From NCBI RefSeq assembly GCF_017742215.1, contig NZ_JAGHKP010000004.1:62001-126000 (forward strand): a stretch of DNA of 64,000 nt. The letters are read 5' to 3'. The notes under the pieces were generated by a model, which saw only the letters and a program-made list of their open reading frames with translations, was not told the DNA's origin and made no database searches. Positions 34,768 through 43,742 of this stretch are shown here, piece after piece. This DNA is from Chitinophaga chungangae (GTDB lineage Bacteria > Bacteroidota > Bacteroidia > Chitinophagales > Chitinophagaceae). How positions within the stretch are numbered: the stretch's first letter is position 1; each line of letters opens with the position of its first letter. The position numbers and the translations under genes were made by a program.

Positions 34768-35718
34768 TTATAAAGTCCCGAGCCTTTTGGCGATGGCGGT
34801 AAATTCTTCCCAGATATCCCGCAGCACGTCTGCCGCGGGCTTTATGCCGCTGATAAGCGCGCTCACCTGCCCGATCTCCAGTTCGCCTTCCGCAAGGTCT
34901 CCTTCGAACATGCCGCGTTTGGAACGGCCGCGGCCCAAAAGAACATTCAGCTCTTCCCGGCTGGCGCCTTCCTGTTCGGCCTTCTGCACTGCTTCAAAAA
35001 ATGCGTTGCGCAGCAGGCGCACGGGCGTAAGCTGTTTCAACGATAACATGGTATCGCCTTCGCCGGCTTTTATGACCGCTTCTTTAAACGAGGGATGAGA
35101 CGATGCTTCGGGCGTCGCCACAAAACGACTGCCCACCTGCACGCCCGAGGCGCCCAGCGCAAAAGCCGCTGCCATGGCCCTTCCCGAACCGATGCCGCCG
35201 GCCGCTATCACGGGTATCTTCACCGCGTCCGCCACCGCGGGTACCAGTACCATCGTGGTGGTCTCTTCGCGGCCGTTGTGCCCGCCCGCTTCAAAACCTT
35301 CCGCCACAACCGCGTCTACGCCCGCTTCCTGGCTTTTTACCGCGAACTTCGAACTGGATACGACATGCACGACGGTAACACCTTTTTCTTTGAGCACGGG
35401 CGTCCAGGTTTTGGGATTGCCCGCGGAAGTGAACACTACTTTCACGCCTTCGGAAAGAATGATGTCGATATGTTTTTCTATATCGGGGTAAAGCAAGGGC
35501 ACGTTCACGCCGAAAGTTCGGTTGGTAGCCTCTTTGCACTTGCGGATGTGCTCACGCAGCTGGTCCGGGTACATACTGCCCGAGCCGATGAGGCCCAGCC
35601 CGCCCGCATTGGCGACGGCACTGGCCAGCCGCCAGCCACTGGCCCATATCATGCCGGCCTGCACGATGGGATAGTCGGTGTTGAATAATGCCGTAATGGG
35701 ATTGCTGAATGCCGCCAT
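34768..35718 (-). CDS. Nitronate monooxygenase / FabK-like flavoprotein
   Basis: A 316-residue TIM-barrel flavoprotein of the 2-nitropropane dioxygenase group. Markers are PIVQAGMIWASGWRLASAVANAGGLGLIGSGS at the N-terminus, EGFEAGGHNG with the His near the flavin, and IPVIAAGGIGSGRAMAAAFALGASGVQVGSRF for phosphate binding. These enzymes oxidise nitronates; the close FabK group reduces enoyl-ACP, and the two cannot be fully separated by eye. Convergent with the ABC operon and 45 bases downstream of the nucleotidyltransferase gene. Confidence 0.85.
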   Translation of the reverse strand: MAAFSNPITALFNTDYPIVQAGMIWASGWRLASAVANAGGLGLIGSGSMYPDQLREHIRKCKEATNRTFGVNVPLLYPDIEKHIDIILSEGVKVVFTSAGNPKTWTPVLKEKGVTVVHVVSSSKFAVKSQEAGVDAVVAEGFEAGGHNGREETTTMVLVPAVADAVKIPVIAAGGIGSGRAMAAAFALGASGVQVGSRFVATPEASSHPSFKEAVIKAGEGDTMLSLKQLTPVRLLRNAFFEAVQKAEQEGASREELNVLLGRGRSKRGMFEGDLAEGELEIGQVSALISGIKPAADVLRDIWEEFTAIAKRLGTL

Positions 35719-35763
35719 GTGTTGCGTGATTGGTTACAGGGAGGCAATTTAACGATAAAACGG

Positions 35764-36756
35764 TTAGCCCAGGTCTATCTCCGTGTTATCGCCGATGTTG
35801 AGGCTTTGGCTGAGCCCGCGGATGTTGGCGTCGCTGCCGATGAGGGATGATTTTAATACCACTTCGTAGAGGTTGCTGAACGAGCCGATGATGGAATCTT
35901 TGACGATGGAATAACTGATCACCGTGTTGTCGCCGATGGCCACATTGGGCCCGATGATGCTGTTTTTGATGTTGCAGCCTTCGCCGATGCTCACGGGCGG
36001 GATGATGATCGTGTTTTCGTAGGGCAGCACCGGGTTGGTGGCCAGTTTATATTTTTTGAGAAGGATGGCGTTGGTCTCCAGCAGGGTTTCCTTGCGGCCG
36101 CAGTCGAACCAGTTGTTCACTTTAAACGCATCGAACCGCACGCCATGACGGATCATGCATTCCAGCGCGTCGGTGAGCTGGAACTCGTCGTGCGAGCGCA
36201 CCTGCTGTTTGATATTATCTTCCAGGCATTGGTACAGCTGTTCGGTTTCCCTGATCTTGTACATGCCCACCAGCGCCAGGTTCGACTTCGGTATCTGCGG
36301 TTTTTCCACCACCCGCGTGATCGTGCTCTGATCGTTGATCTCGGCCACGCCGAAATTCCGCGGATCGTCTACCTTCTTCACGCCCAGCACCGAATGTGCC
36401 GAGGCGATCACTTCCCTGAAATCCGTTTCCACGATGGTGTCGCCCAATACGATCAGGATCTCGTCGCCGGCCACTACCTCGCGCGTCAGCAAAATGGCGT
36501 GGCCCGTGCCTTCGCGCGAATTCTGCTGCACAAAGTGCATGGTAAGGTCAGGATATTTTTTTTCAACGTAATGCTGGATCTTTTCGCCAAGATAACCCAC
36601 CACGAACACGAACTCGCGGATGCCGGCCTCTACCAGCTGGTCCACGATAATGCTCAGGATCGTTCTGCCCGCCAGTGGAATCAAAGCTTTAGGTTGTGTA
36701 TATGTATGGGGGCGCAGTTTGGTGCCCGCGCCTGCCACTGGTATTATTGCCTTCAT
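35764..36756 (-). CDS. Sugar-1-phosphate nucleotidyltransferase with left-handed beta-helix
   Basis: About 330 residues. The N-terminal nucleotidyltransferase domain has MKAIIPVAGAGTKLRPHTYTQPKALIPLAG (nucleotide and Mg2+ binding) and VVEKPQ; the end of the domain is NNWFDCGRKETLLETN. The C-terminal part (about 245-330) is made of hexapeptide repeats (GEGCNIKNSIIGPNVAIG). It resembles long-form glucose-1-phosphate thymidylyl- or uridylyltransferases for surface polysaccharides; the exact sugar and base are open. The ATG complementary to 36754-36756 gives the canonical start; 17 residues of upstream in-frame sequence are not part of the family. Confidence 0.85.
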   Translation of the reverse strand: MKAIIPVAGAGTKLRPHTYTQPKALIPLAGRTILSIIVDQLVEAGIREFVFVVGYLGEKIQHYVEKKYPDLTMHFVQQNSREGTGHAILLTREVVAGDEILIVLGDTIVETDFREVIASAHSVLGVKKVDDPRNFGVAEINDQSTITRVVEKPQIPKSNLALVGMYKIRETEQLYQCLEDNIKQQVRSHDEFQLTDALECMIRHGVRFDAFKVNNWFDCGRKETLLETNAILLKKYKLATNPVLPYENTIIIPPVSIGEGCNIKNSIIGPNVAIGDNTVISYSIVKDSIIGSFSNLYEVVLKSSLIGSDANIRGLSQSLNIGDNTEIDLG

Positions 36757-36950
36757 GTAACGGTTTTGGAGTATAAGGTTCACTGCTTGCGATAAACCGG
36801 GACTCACTGCTTAATCGCGGGCAAATTACTGAAACAATCCTTAAAAATGAATTAGGATTTAACATTACCCGATAAGTATTAGGAATAATGACCATATCAC
36901 CAAAACGCACTTTTCATCAATTCCAAGTTTATAATTACCCGGAAGAAGAT

Positions 36951-36958
36951 TAATTTTG
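36951..36958 (+). promoter_or_regulatory. Bacteroidota -7 element before glyA
   Basis: TAATTTTG fits TAnnTTTG, 22 bases ahead of the ATG at 36980. Confidence 0.4.
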
Positions 36959-36979
36959 CGTCTTAAATTTTCCTTCACC

Positions 36980-38260
36980 ATGCAAAGAGACCAGCAGATA
37001 TTCGATATCATTGGCCAGGAACTGGAAAGACAGCGTCATGGCATTGAACTGATAGCTTCGGAGAACTTTACAAGCCTCCAGGTTATGCAGGCCATGGGCA
37101 ATGTAATGACCAACAAATACGCAGAGGGTTACCCCGGCCGCCGTTATTATGGCGGTTGCGAGGTGGTGGACCTGAGCGAGCAGCTGGCGATCGACCGCGC
37201 GAAACAGATCTTCGGCGCCGAATACGCCAACGTTCAGCCTCACTCCGGCGCACAGGCCAACGCAGCGGTGCTGCTGGCGATCCTGAACCCCGGCGACAAG
37301 ATCCTCGGCCTGGACCTCAGCATGGGCGGCCACCTTACGCACGGCTCCCCGGTTAACTTCTCCGGGAAGCTCTACCAGCCGTTCTTTTACGGCGTAAATA
37401 AAGAAACCGGCCTGGTTGAATACGACAAAATGGAGCAGGTTGCGCTCCAGGAAAAGCCGAAAGTGATCATTTGCGGCGCTTCCGCTTACAGCCGCGACTG
37501 GGATTACAAACGTATCCGTGAAATTGCGGACAAGATCGGCGCTTTCGTAATGGCAGATATTGCCCACCCCGCCGGCCTCATCGCCAAAGGGCTGCTTAAT
37601 TCCCCCTTCGCGCATTGCCATTTCGTGACCACCACCACGCACAAAACGCTCCGCGGCCCCCGCGGCGGTATGATCCTGATGGGCAAGGATTTTGAGAACC
37701 CATTCGGTCTCAAAACCCCCAAAGGCGAGATCCGCATGATGAGCAACCTGATCGATATGGCCGTGTTCCCCGGCATCCAGGGCGGCCCGCTCGAACATGT
37801 GATCGCCGCCAAAGCGGTATCTTTCTTCGAGATCCTCACCGACGACTACGATGTATACGCCCGCCAGGTGATCCGCAACGCACAGGCCATGGCCCGCGCG
37901 TACGTGGAGAAAGGTTACCAGATCATTTCCGGCGGTACAGACAATCACCTGATGCTGATCGACCTGCGCAACAAAAACATCTCCGGTAAAAAAGCCGAAC
38001 AGATCCTCGTAAAAGCAGACATCACCGTGAATAAAAACATGGTGCCGTACGACGATAAATCGCCCTTCATCACTTCCGGCATCCGCGTAGGCGTTCCTGC
38101 CATCACCACCCGCGGCCTGAAAGAAGAGCATATGCCGCAGATCGTTGACTGGATGGACAAGCTGATCATGGACGCAGACAACGAAGACCTGATCGCGAAA
38201 GTGCGTGGCGAGGTGAACGAGTTTATGAAACAATTCCCGCTCTACCCTGAGCTGAAATAA
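36980..38260 (+). CDS. glyA: Serine hydroxymethyltransferase
   Basis: About 426 residues. This PLP enzyme interconverts serine plus tetrahydrofolate and glycine plus 5,10-methylene-tetrahydrofolate, the main one-carbon source. Conserved blocks are [40 protein letters not shown] and the PLP-lysine motif [14 protein letters not shown] (K222). Full length. The ATG at 36980 agrees with the family's N-terminus; an upstream in-frame TTG at 36956 overlaps the promoter element. Monocistronic, with a strong terminator. Confidence 0.97.
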   Translation: MQRDQQIFDIIGQELERQRHGIELIASENFTSLQVMQAMGNVMTNKYAEGYPGRRYYGGCEVVDLSEQLAIDRAKQIFGAEYANVQPHSGAQANAAVLLAILNPGDKILGLDLSMGGHLTHGSPVNFSGKLYQPFFYGVNKETGLVEYDKMEQVALQEKPKVIICGASAYSRDWDYKRIREIADKIGAFVMADIAHPAGLIAKGLLNSPFAHCHFVTTTTHKTLRGPRGGMILMGKDFENPFGLKTPKGEIRMMSNLIDMAVFPGIQGGPLEHVIAAKAVSFFEILTDDYDVYARQVIRNAQAMARAYVEKGYQIISGGTDNHLMLIDLRNKNISGKKAEQILVKADITVNKNMVPYDDKSPFITSGIRVGVPAITTRGLKEEHMPQIVDWMDKLIMDADNEDLIAKVRGEVNEFMKQFPLYPELK

Positions 38261-38282
38261 AAGTGTAAGAGGTTAGTAAAGA

Positions 38283-38319
38283 AAGAGGCCGTCTCAGTTG
38301 AGGCGGCCTCTTATTTTTT
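38283..38319 (+). terminator. Terminator of glyA
   Basis: AAGAGGCCGTCT (38283-38294) pairs with AGGCGGCCTCTT (38301-38312, one wobble), then ATTTTTT. Confidence 0.85.
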
Positions 38320-38346
38320 GCGAACTGCAGACAATAAAATAATATT

Positions 38347-40701
38347 TTATTTGGAAAGCGTGATCGCGGTGGATTGCTGGTTCCTGAACACGGTGGCTTT
38401 CAGCCGGCCGCGCCAGGCGTTGGGCTGATAAATGCCCAGGAAATCTTTGATGTTGTTCACTTTTTCGCCGTCGAGCTGCAGCAGCACGTCTCCCGTGCGG
38501 AAGCCCATTTTTTCCGCTTCGCTGCCCGCGGGCACGGTTACGAAATACGCGCCTTTTTCGTCTGGGAGGCCCGTGGCGGAACGTTCTCCCAATCCTTCGA
38601 TATTCTTTACCGTAGCGCCTTTCCAGCTGATGCTGGCCTGCGGCCCCGATTGCTGTGAAAACAAGGCGGGCGGCAACGGAACTGGCGCGGCTTTATCCCG
38701 CAGGCTTTGAATGCGTGTGCCGAACCCGTTCATCGGGAAATTGACGAAACCTGCTTTCAGCGCGCCACTGCCGGGTTTTACCCCGTAGTCGCCGTTTTTG
38801 AAATCGATGAATTGCGGGTCGCCGGAGAGCGAATGTGCATCTGTACCGTTGACCTGCGCGGCTTTTAATGCGGCCTCGTCGGGGAAGAAGTTGGAATCCA
38901 CTTTCTCGCCCCATTTTTTTACCTGTATCGGTTTGTAGGAAGCGGTCACGATGTTGTGCCGGAAAATATCGCCGCTGTTGAGGAACCACACATGCGGATG
39001 GAAAGAGTTGTTGAGCAAGATGTTGTTCTCCACGGTGCGGAAAAATCCTTCGCGCAGCTTGAGGCCGCCGTTGAGGCAAACGTTGTTGTAAATATGATAG
39101 TTGCCGGAACCATCGTCCAGGTCAATATCCCAGCCGTGATCGCAGCGGAAGCGGTTGTTGCGGATCACGGTGGTTTCCACCGCGTCCAGCAATACGATGT
39201 TGATGTTGGCGGTGGTGGCGCTGTCCATCGTACGACGGTTGGGATGCCAGAAACGGTCGCGGCCCCATGAGTTGAATGCGCCATGGTCGCCGGTTTCGAG
39301 CACGGTGTTGTACACTTCGTTATGTTCCAGCAAATGCCCGCCCCAGGTGCCTTCGCTGATGTTGATGCCCGCCCGCGGCAGGTCGTGGATCGTATTGTAA
39401 GCCACCCTGATTTGCGAGGACATGGAGATCTGCACGCCGGCGGATTGTTTTTCGGTTTCGCCGGTATATTGAATGAGATTGTCTGCTGCCGCACAGTCTT
39501 TTGGGTAATCGTTGTTTTTCGGGCCTTTGGTAAAATCCATTTCCGCGTACGGCACAAAGTGGTTGTATTCAAAAGCGGGGGAACGCACGGCTTCGGGATT
39601 GCCCACGAACGCGATGCCGCTGGCGCCCGCTTTGTAAATATGACAGCCGCTGATGTCTACGCGCCGGTTGTAATTATTGACGAACACGGCGTTACCGCCT
39701 GTTTCATTAAAAAAACAATGGGAGATGTCGCAATCCTCCGCGCCTTCCACCAGCACGGCGCCGCCGCGGTAGATCGTCCAGTCGCTGCGGAGCAGCGGCT
39801 CTTTTGTGAGCATGAACGTACGCACGGTGCCCGTGAACTGCAGGTCGCGCAGCGTGACATTTTTCACGGGCTTCGTTTCGGTTCCTTTGATAACGATCAG
39901 TTCGGACAGTGAGGCGTATTCTATATGGGAAGGCGGTACCTGCCCGGCCTGCGGTTTATAATACAGCATGTGTTTTTCCGCATCGAAGAACCATTCCCGC
40001 GGCGCATCCAGTTCTTCCCGGATATTTTCCACGAAACGGTGCTGCGCGTGCAGGCCCATCTGCCGGTTGTTTTGCCAGCCGCCTTCCAGCACCGCGTTGC
40101 CGGCGGAATCCACGCCGGTGATAATATAATGATAACCGCCCCATTCCGCGCGGTGCAGCGCATGCACGATGCCGCCCCGCGGATGTTTCCAGGTTTTGAT
40201 CCTTTCCGGAGAAAGCGCATCGGCGGAAGTGCCGTGATAAAAACGCGCGGTGCTGTCGTAGTTGGGATAACGCGCGAGTACCTGCGTTTCCCCGTTCATG
40301 TACAACCTGTCCATCTGCCGGACCGCAGCGGGAACCGAAGCGGCGTAAATGCCGTCAGCTCCCGCCTTCCATTTCACCTCCAACGGCCTGGCCCCGCTGA
40401 TCACCGCTTTCTGGCCGGCAAGGGCGGTGATAGTAAGCGAGCCGTCTTCCGGCGTAAGCACCAGTGTTTGTTCCGGATGATAAGTGCCGTTTTGCAGGAT
40501 GACCGTAACGGGCTGGTCCGCCCGTTGTGCCCTGAGCTGCCGCCAGCGTTGTTGCGCGGCCTGCAAAGTAGCCATGGGCTTTTCTTTGGTGCCGGGATAA
40601 TTGTCGTTGCCCGCCGGGGAAAGATAGATCTGCCTGGTTTGCGTGCGCCCCGGCGCGTGCAGCGCCAGTAACATACAACCGGTGAGTAGCCATTTTAGCA
40701 T
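38347..40701 (-). CDS. Right-handed beta-helix protein with C-terminal PDZ domain
   Basis: A 784-residue exported protein (signal MLKWLLTGCMLLALHAPGRT). It opens with the carbohydrate-active beta-helix motif IYLSPAGNDNYPGTKEKPMATLQAA, continues through parallel beta-helix coils (NVTLRDLQFTG, VDISGCHIYKAG, TVIRNNRF, YHIYNNVCLNGG, TVENNILLNN) to about residue 640, and ends in a PDZ domain (about 700-780; VPAGSEAEKMGFRTGDVLLQLDG). Proteins of this layout are related to beta-helix glycosidases such as GH120/GH141, but the exact family cannot be set by eye. It is monocistronic and separated from any SusCD pair. Confidence 0.75.
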   Translation of the reverse strand: MLKWLLTGCMLLALHAPGRTQTRQIYLSPAGNDNYPGTKEKPMATLQAAQQRWRQLRAQRADQPVTVILQNGTYHPEQTLVLTPEDGSLTITALAGQKAVISGARPLEVKWKAGADGIYAASVPAAVRQMDRLYMNGETQVLARYPNYDSTARFYHGTSADALSPERIKTWKHPRGGIVHALHRAEWGGYHYIITGVDSAGNAVLEGGWQNNRQMGLHAQHRFVENIREELDAPREWFFDAEKHMLYYKPQAGQVPPSHIEYASLSELIVIKGTETKPVKNVTLRDLQFTGTVRTFMLTKEPLLRSDWTIYRGGAVLVEGAEDCDISHCFFNETGGNAVFVNNYNRRVDISGCHIYKAGASGIAFVGNPEAVRSPAFEYNHFVPYAEMDFTKGPKNNDYPKDCAAADNLIQYTGETEKQSAGVQISMSSQIRVAYNTIHDLPRAGINISEGTWGGHLLEHNEVYNTVLETGDHGAFNSWGRDRFWHPNRRTMDSATTANINIVLLDAVETTVIRNNRFRCDHGWDIDLDDGSGNYHIYNNVCLNGGLKLREGFFRTVENNILLNNSFHPHVWFLNSGDIFRHNIVTASYKPIQVKKWGEKVDSNFFPDEAALKAAQVNGTDAHSLSGDPQFIDFKNGDYGVKPGSGALKAGFVNFPMNGFGTRIQSLRDKAAPVPLPPALFSQQSGPQASISWKGATVKNIEGLGERSATGLPDEKGAYFVTVPAGSEAEKMGFRTGDVLLQLDGEKVNNIKDFLGIYQPNAWRGRLKATVFRNQQSTAITLSK

Positions 40702-40815
40702 ATATGCATCCGTTAGTAATCACTAAGTTAACGCCATATTTCCGGGCGGATTAATAGCATTTGATCAAATACTTGCAGAAAAATTTGGAGAATAAAGAAA
40801 TTGCCGTACATTTAC

Positions 40816-40839
40816 AGTGTACTAGTTAAGTAGTGCACT
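40816..40839. promoter_or_regulatory. Candidate operator of the YtrA-type GntR regulator
   Basis: AGTGTACTA (40816-40824), 6 bases, TAGTGCACT (40831-40839): an inverted repeat with 8 of 9 matching positions, 24 bases before the first gene of the operon. The sequence ACTAGTTAA occurs twice, at 40821-40829 and 40837-40845. Regulators of this subfamily usually repress their own ABC operon by binding such dyads. Confidence 0.6.
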
Positions 40840-40862
40840 AGTTAATTTCTAACTATCAGCAT

Positions 40863-41699
40863 ATGGTATCCCTTCAACACCTTTATTTCGCCTACAACAA
40901 AGCCGTTCCCATTCTCGAGGATGTGAACCTTTCGCTCAGGCCCGGCCGCATTTACGGCCTGCTCGGCAAAAACGGCGCGGGCAAAAGCAGCCTGATGTAC
41001 AACATCTGCGGCCTCCTGTTCCCCGCTTCGGGCAGCGTCAGCGTGCTGGGGCATACGCCCGCCCTTCGCCGCCCCGCCTTCCTGCAACAGGTATGCCTGC
41101 TGCCCGAAGATTTCGAAATGCCGCCTATGCGCATCAGCGAATATCTTCGCATGTACGCGCCTTTTTATCCGCATTTCAGCCATGAAGCGTTCGAAAATTA
41201 TATGAAAGTATTTGGAATGCCCGCCCAACAATCTTTACAGGCCCTCAGCCACGGCGAGCAGAAAAAGGTGCTCATCAGTTTCACGCTGGCCACCAACGCC
41301 AAACTGATCCTGATGGACGAGCCTACCAACGGGCTGGACATTCCTTCCAAACGCCAGTTCCGCAAAGTGATCGCCGGCGGCTTGCAGGAAGACCAGTGTA
41401 TCGTGATCAGCACGCACCAGGTAAAAGACCTCGACAGCCTGATCGATGAGGTGCTGATATTGGAAGACCGGCGCATCATTCTGCAGGAAAGCGTTTCGGG
41501 CATCACGGAGAAACTCAGCTTCCGGCAGGTAATGAGCCTCGAGGAAACGGAAATGCCCGTTTACAGCGAAGGCTCGCTGAAAGGGTATGCCGTGGTGGCC
41601 GTGAACCGCAAGGCGGAACAAAGCCGCATGGACATGGAAATGTTCTTCAACGCGGTAATGACTGAAAAAGAAAAGATCCTTTCCCTGTTTCAACGATAA
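40863..41699 (+). CDS. ABC transporter ATP-binding protein
   Basis: A 278-residue ATPase. Walker A is GLLGKNGAGKSSLM, the signature region is ALSHGEQKKVLI, Walker B is LILMDEPTNGLDIP, and the switch His is in ISTHQVKDL. It resembles the ATPases of YtrA-regulated transporters. It is the first gene of a four-gene operon (spacings 10, 17 and 12 bases) with a membrane protein and a GntR regulator. Substrate unknown; members of this type are often induced by cell envelope-active compounds. Confidence 0.9.
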   Translation: MVSLQHLYFAYNKAVPILEDVNLSLRPGRIYGLLGKNGAGKSSLMYNICGLLFPASGSVSVLGHTPALRRPAFLQQVCLLPEDFEMPPMRISEYLRMYAPFYPHFSHEAFENYMKVFGMPAQQSLQALSHGEQKKVLISFTLATNAKLILMDEPTNGLDIPSKRQFRKVIAGGLQEDQCIVISTHQVKDLDSLIDEVLILEDRRIILQESVSGITEKLSFRQVMSLEETEMPVYSEGSLKGYAVVAVNRKAEQSRMDMEMFFNAVMTEKEKILSLFQR

Positions 41700-41709
41700 A
41701 TCCTTTGCC

Positions 41710-42525
41710 ATGCATTTCTCCTTCCACCGTTTTATCCTGTTATTAAGAATGCAGTTTGCCGTCAACCGCCGCATGTATCTGCTGGGCGCCGCGGCAATTG
41801 CCGGGCTGCTGCTCGTGTACATGCTCTTCCGCGCAGCCAACGCTACCTTCGGCTTCGAGTTCGACATACAGGAAGAAAACTTCGAGCTTTCACTTTGTTT
41901 CCTTTCCCTCGTGTTCGGCACAATGATCTTCCGGCAGTTCGGTGCTAAAACCCGCAGGGTGCAGGCGCTGATGCTCCCTGTGTCCGCTCTCGAAAGATTC
42001 GCCGTGGCTTTCCTGATGGTGTTCATTGTATTCCCTGCCACTTATTCGGGCATTTATGTTTTGTGTTGCGCGGTCACTAACCTGGCGGACGCGCATTTGT
42101 TCGGACATCCCAACCAGCTGTACGTTTTTAACGGCGATAGCGAAGTGATGACGCTGAAGATCCTTTACCTGATACTGCCGGTGGTGCTGCTCAGCGCGAT
42201 CTGGTTCAGAAAGCTCACCTTTGTAAAAACCGTTGTGATGCTGTGTTTGCCGGTGCTCGTATTTTCATTTTTCAACAGCGCGCTTGGGAAATTGGTGGTA
42301 AATAGCGGCTCTCCGGCCAATTCCGGCGGCGCCAAATATGTTTTCTGGAACGCGATGCCTTTTGAATCTTTTGCCGTGGCGACCACCGGTCGGCCGGGAA
42401 TGGAAACGGTGTACAACGTGTTCCTCCCTGCCGGCCAGCAATGGATATTCACGCTGTTTGCGGCTCTGATCCCCCTTTTATTTCTTTACCTGGCTTATCT
42501 CAAATTGCGCGAACAGGAGCTGTAA
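41710..42525 (+). CDS. ABC transporter membrane protein
   Basis: A 271-residue protein with six predicted membrane helices (MYLLGAAAIAGLLLVYMLF, LSLCFLSLVFGTMIF, FAVAFLMVFIVFPATYSGIYV, ILYLILPVVLLSAIWF, VVMLCLPVLVFSFF and FTLFAALIPLLFLYLAYL). Given the ATPase directly upstream and the GntR gene downstream, it is the permease of this transporter. Its sequence is weakly conserved. Confidence 0.8.
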   Translation: MHFSFHRFILLLRMQFAVNRRMYLLGAAAIAGLLLVYMLFRAANATFGFEFDIQEENFELSLCFLSLVFGTMIFRQFGAKTRRVQALMLPVSALERFAVAFLMVFIVFPATYSGIYVLCCAVTNLADAHLFGHPNQLYVFNGDSEVMTLKILYLILPVVLLSAIWFRKLTFVKTVVMLCLPVLVFSFFNSALGKLVVNSGSPANSGGAKYVFWNAMPFESFAVATTGRPGMETVYNVFLPAGQQWIFTLFAALIPLLFLYLAYLKLREQEL

Positions 42526-42542
42526 CGCATCAATCCCTTTTT

Positions 42543-42920
42543 ATGGAATTTAATCAAACACAAGCCATATATCTCCAGATCGCGGATTACGTGTGCGACC
42601 AGGTGCAACTCCAGCACTGGCCGCCCGAAGGCAAGGTGCCTTCCGTGCGCGAACTGGCCGTAACGCTGGAAGTAAACCCGAACACGGTGATGCGCTCGTA
42701 CGAACATCTCCAGCAGCAGGGCGTGATCTACACGCGCCGTGGGCTCGGTTATTTCGTATGCGAAGACGCGGTGAAAAAGATTCTCTCCGTGCGCCGCGAA
42801 CAGTTTTTGCAGGAAGAGCTGCCGCTGTTCTTCCGGAAAATGTACCTGCTGGGCATAGAGCTGGATGAGCTCAAGGCCCGTTATGAAAAGTTCAAACAGC
42901 GCCAATTGAAGGCGCAATAA
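42543..42920 (+). CDS. GntR-family regulator, YtrA subfamily
   Basis: A protein of about 125 residues: a winged helix of GntR type (QIADYVCDQVQLQHWPPEGKVPSVRELAVTLEVNPNTVMRSYEHLQQQGVIYTRRGLGYFV) and a short helical C-terminal dimerisation arm, the YtrA layout. It is encoded inside the ABC operon that it probably represses. The matching inverted repeat lies upstream at 40816. The ATG at 42543 is chosen; the longer in-frame reading overlaps the permease. Confidence 0.9.
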   Translation: MEFNQTQAIYLQIADYVCDQVQLQHWPPEGKVPSVRELAVTLEVNPNTVMRSYEHLQQQGVIYTRRGLGYFVCEDAVKKILSVRREQFLQEELPLFFRKMYLLGIELDELKARYEKFKQRQLKAQ

Positions 42921-42932
42921 ACCCGACAAGCC

Positions 42933-43682
42933 ATGAAAAAGAAAAGTAACAAGATATTTTTCGCCTTTTTGATACTGCTGCCTTTGATGATGGTAGTGTT
43001 TAACCTGTTGCTGCAGGTGCAGTACGCACAGGGAAATCTTCACAAAAGAGAAAAGAAGCCGTTGCAGAATATCGAACGGCCGCTGAAACCCTTCAGCCAC
43101 CTGGTGTTCAATGGCAAGGCTGTCAACCGTTTCAGCGATAATCCTTTCGTGCACGAGATCAAACGTTTTGAACTGGAAGTAGGGCCGCAGTTCACGCCGC
43201 ACCTCTCGCTCAATGCCACGATCGATCGGTTCGTGAAAGAACGGTACAGCAACGATACGCTGTACCTGACCTATGAAGTGGACAGGCTTCGCAACCGGGA
43301 TGACCTGCTGTCGTACGACAAACGGCAACTGAAATTGTACGCCCCGTCGCTGACCTCGCTGACCGTTCGAAAAACCATGCTGGAAGCGCCTTCCATCGTG
43401 CAAAGCATTCCGCTGAAGGTACTGGCGGACGATGCGCGTAGCGTTACTTTCACCAAAATGGAACTGCCGGCGTTATCGGTTTCCAATTACGGGAGTTATG
43501 TAAACTTTTCGCGGTACATGAAAGTGGATTCGCTGTGGTATGAATCGGTGGGGCCTTCCGCGTTTTATTTTAACGTGCCGCACCGGTTCGGGAAGATCGT
43601 GCAGGGAAGGATGGATTCGGTGGCGAACGTGAACATCGCCGGGCGGCCGGAAGATATGCAGGCCTATTTAAACAGGCAATAA
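42933..43682 (+). CDS. Membrane-anchored protein of unknown function in the YtrA-type operon
   Basis: A 249-residue protein with one N-terminal membrane helix (IFFAFLILLPLMMVVFNLLLQ) and a beta-rich extracytoplasmic domain with no motif I recognise (LSYDKRQLKLYAPSLTSL, LPALSVSNYGSYVNF). The repeats of short beta strands recall DUF2807-type beta-helical domains, but this is a weak impression. Co-transcribed with the transporter (12-base gap). Confidence 0.6.
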   Translation: MKKKSNKIFFAFLILLPLMMVVFNLLLQVQYAQGNLHKREKKPLQNIERPLKPFSHLVFNGKAVNRFSDNPFVHEIKRFELEVGPQFTPHLSLNATIDRFVKERYSNDTLYLTYEVDRLRNRDDLLSYDKRQLKLYAPSLTSLTVRKTMLEAPSIVQSIPLKVLADDARSVTFTKMELPALSVSNYGSYVNFSRYMKVDSLWYESVGPSAFYFNVPHRFGKIVQGRMDSVANVNIAGRPEDMQAYLNRQ

Positions 43683-43712
43683 AAAAGTCTCACAAATACA
43701 AGAGAATGAAAA

Positions 43713-43737
43713 CGGTCCCGGCTTTTTACCGGGACCG
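43713..43737 (-). terminator. Terminator between convergent genes
   Basis: CGGTCCCGG (43713-43721) pairs perfectly with CCGGGACCG (43729-43737). It can serve the amidohydrolase gene (flanking A-run on the plus strand) and the YtrA-type operon. Confidence 0.6.
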
Positions 43738-43742
43738 CTCTG

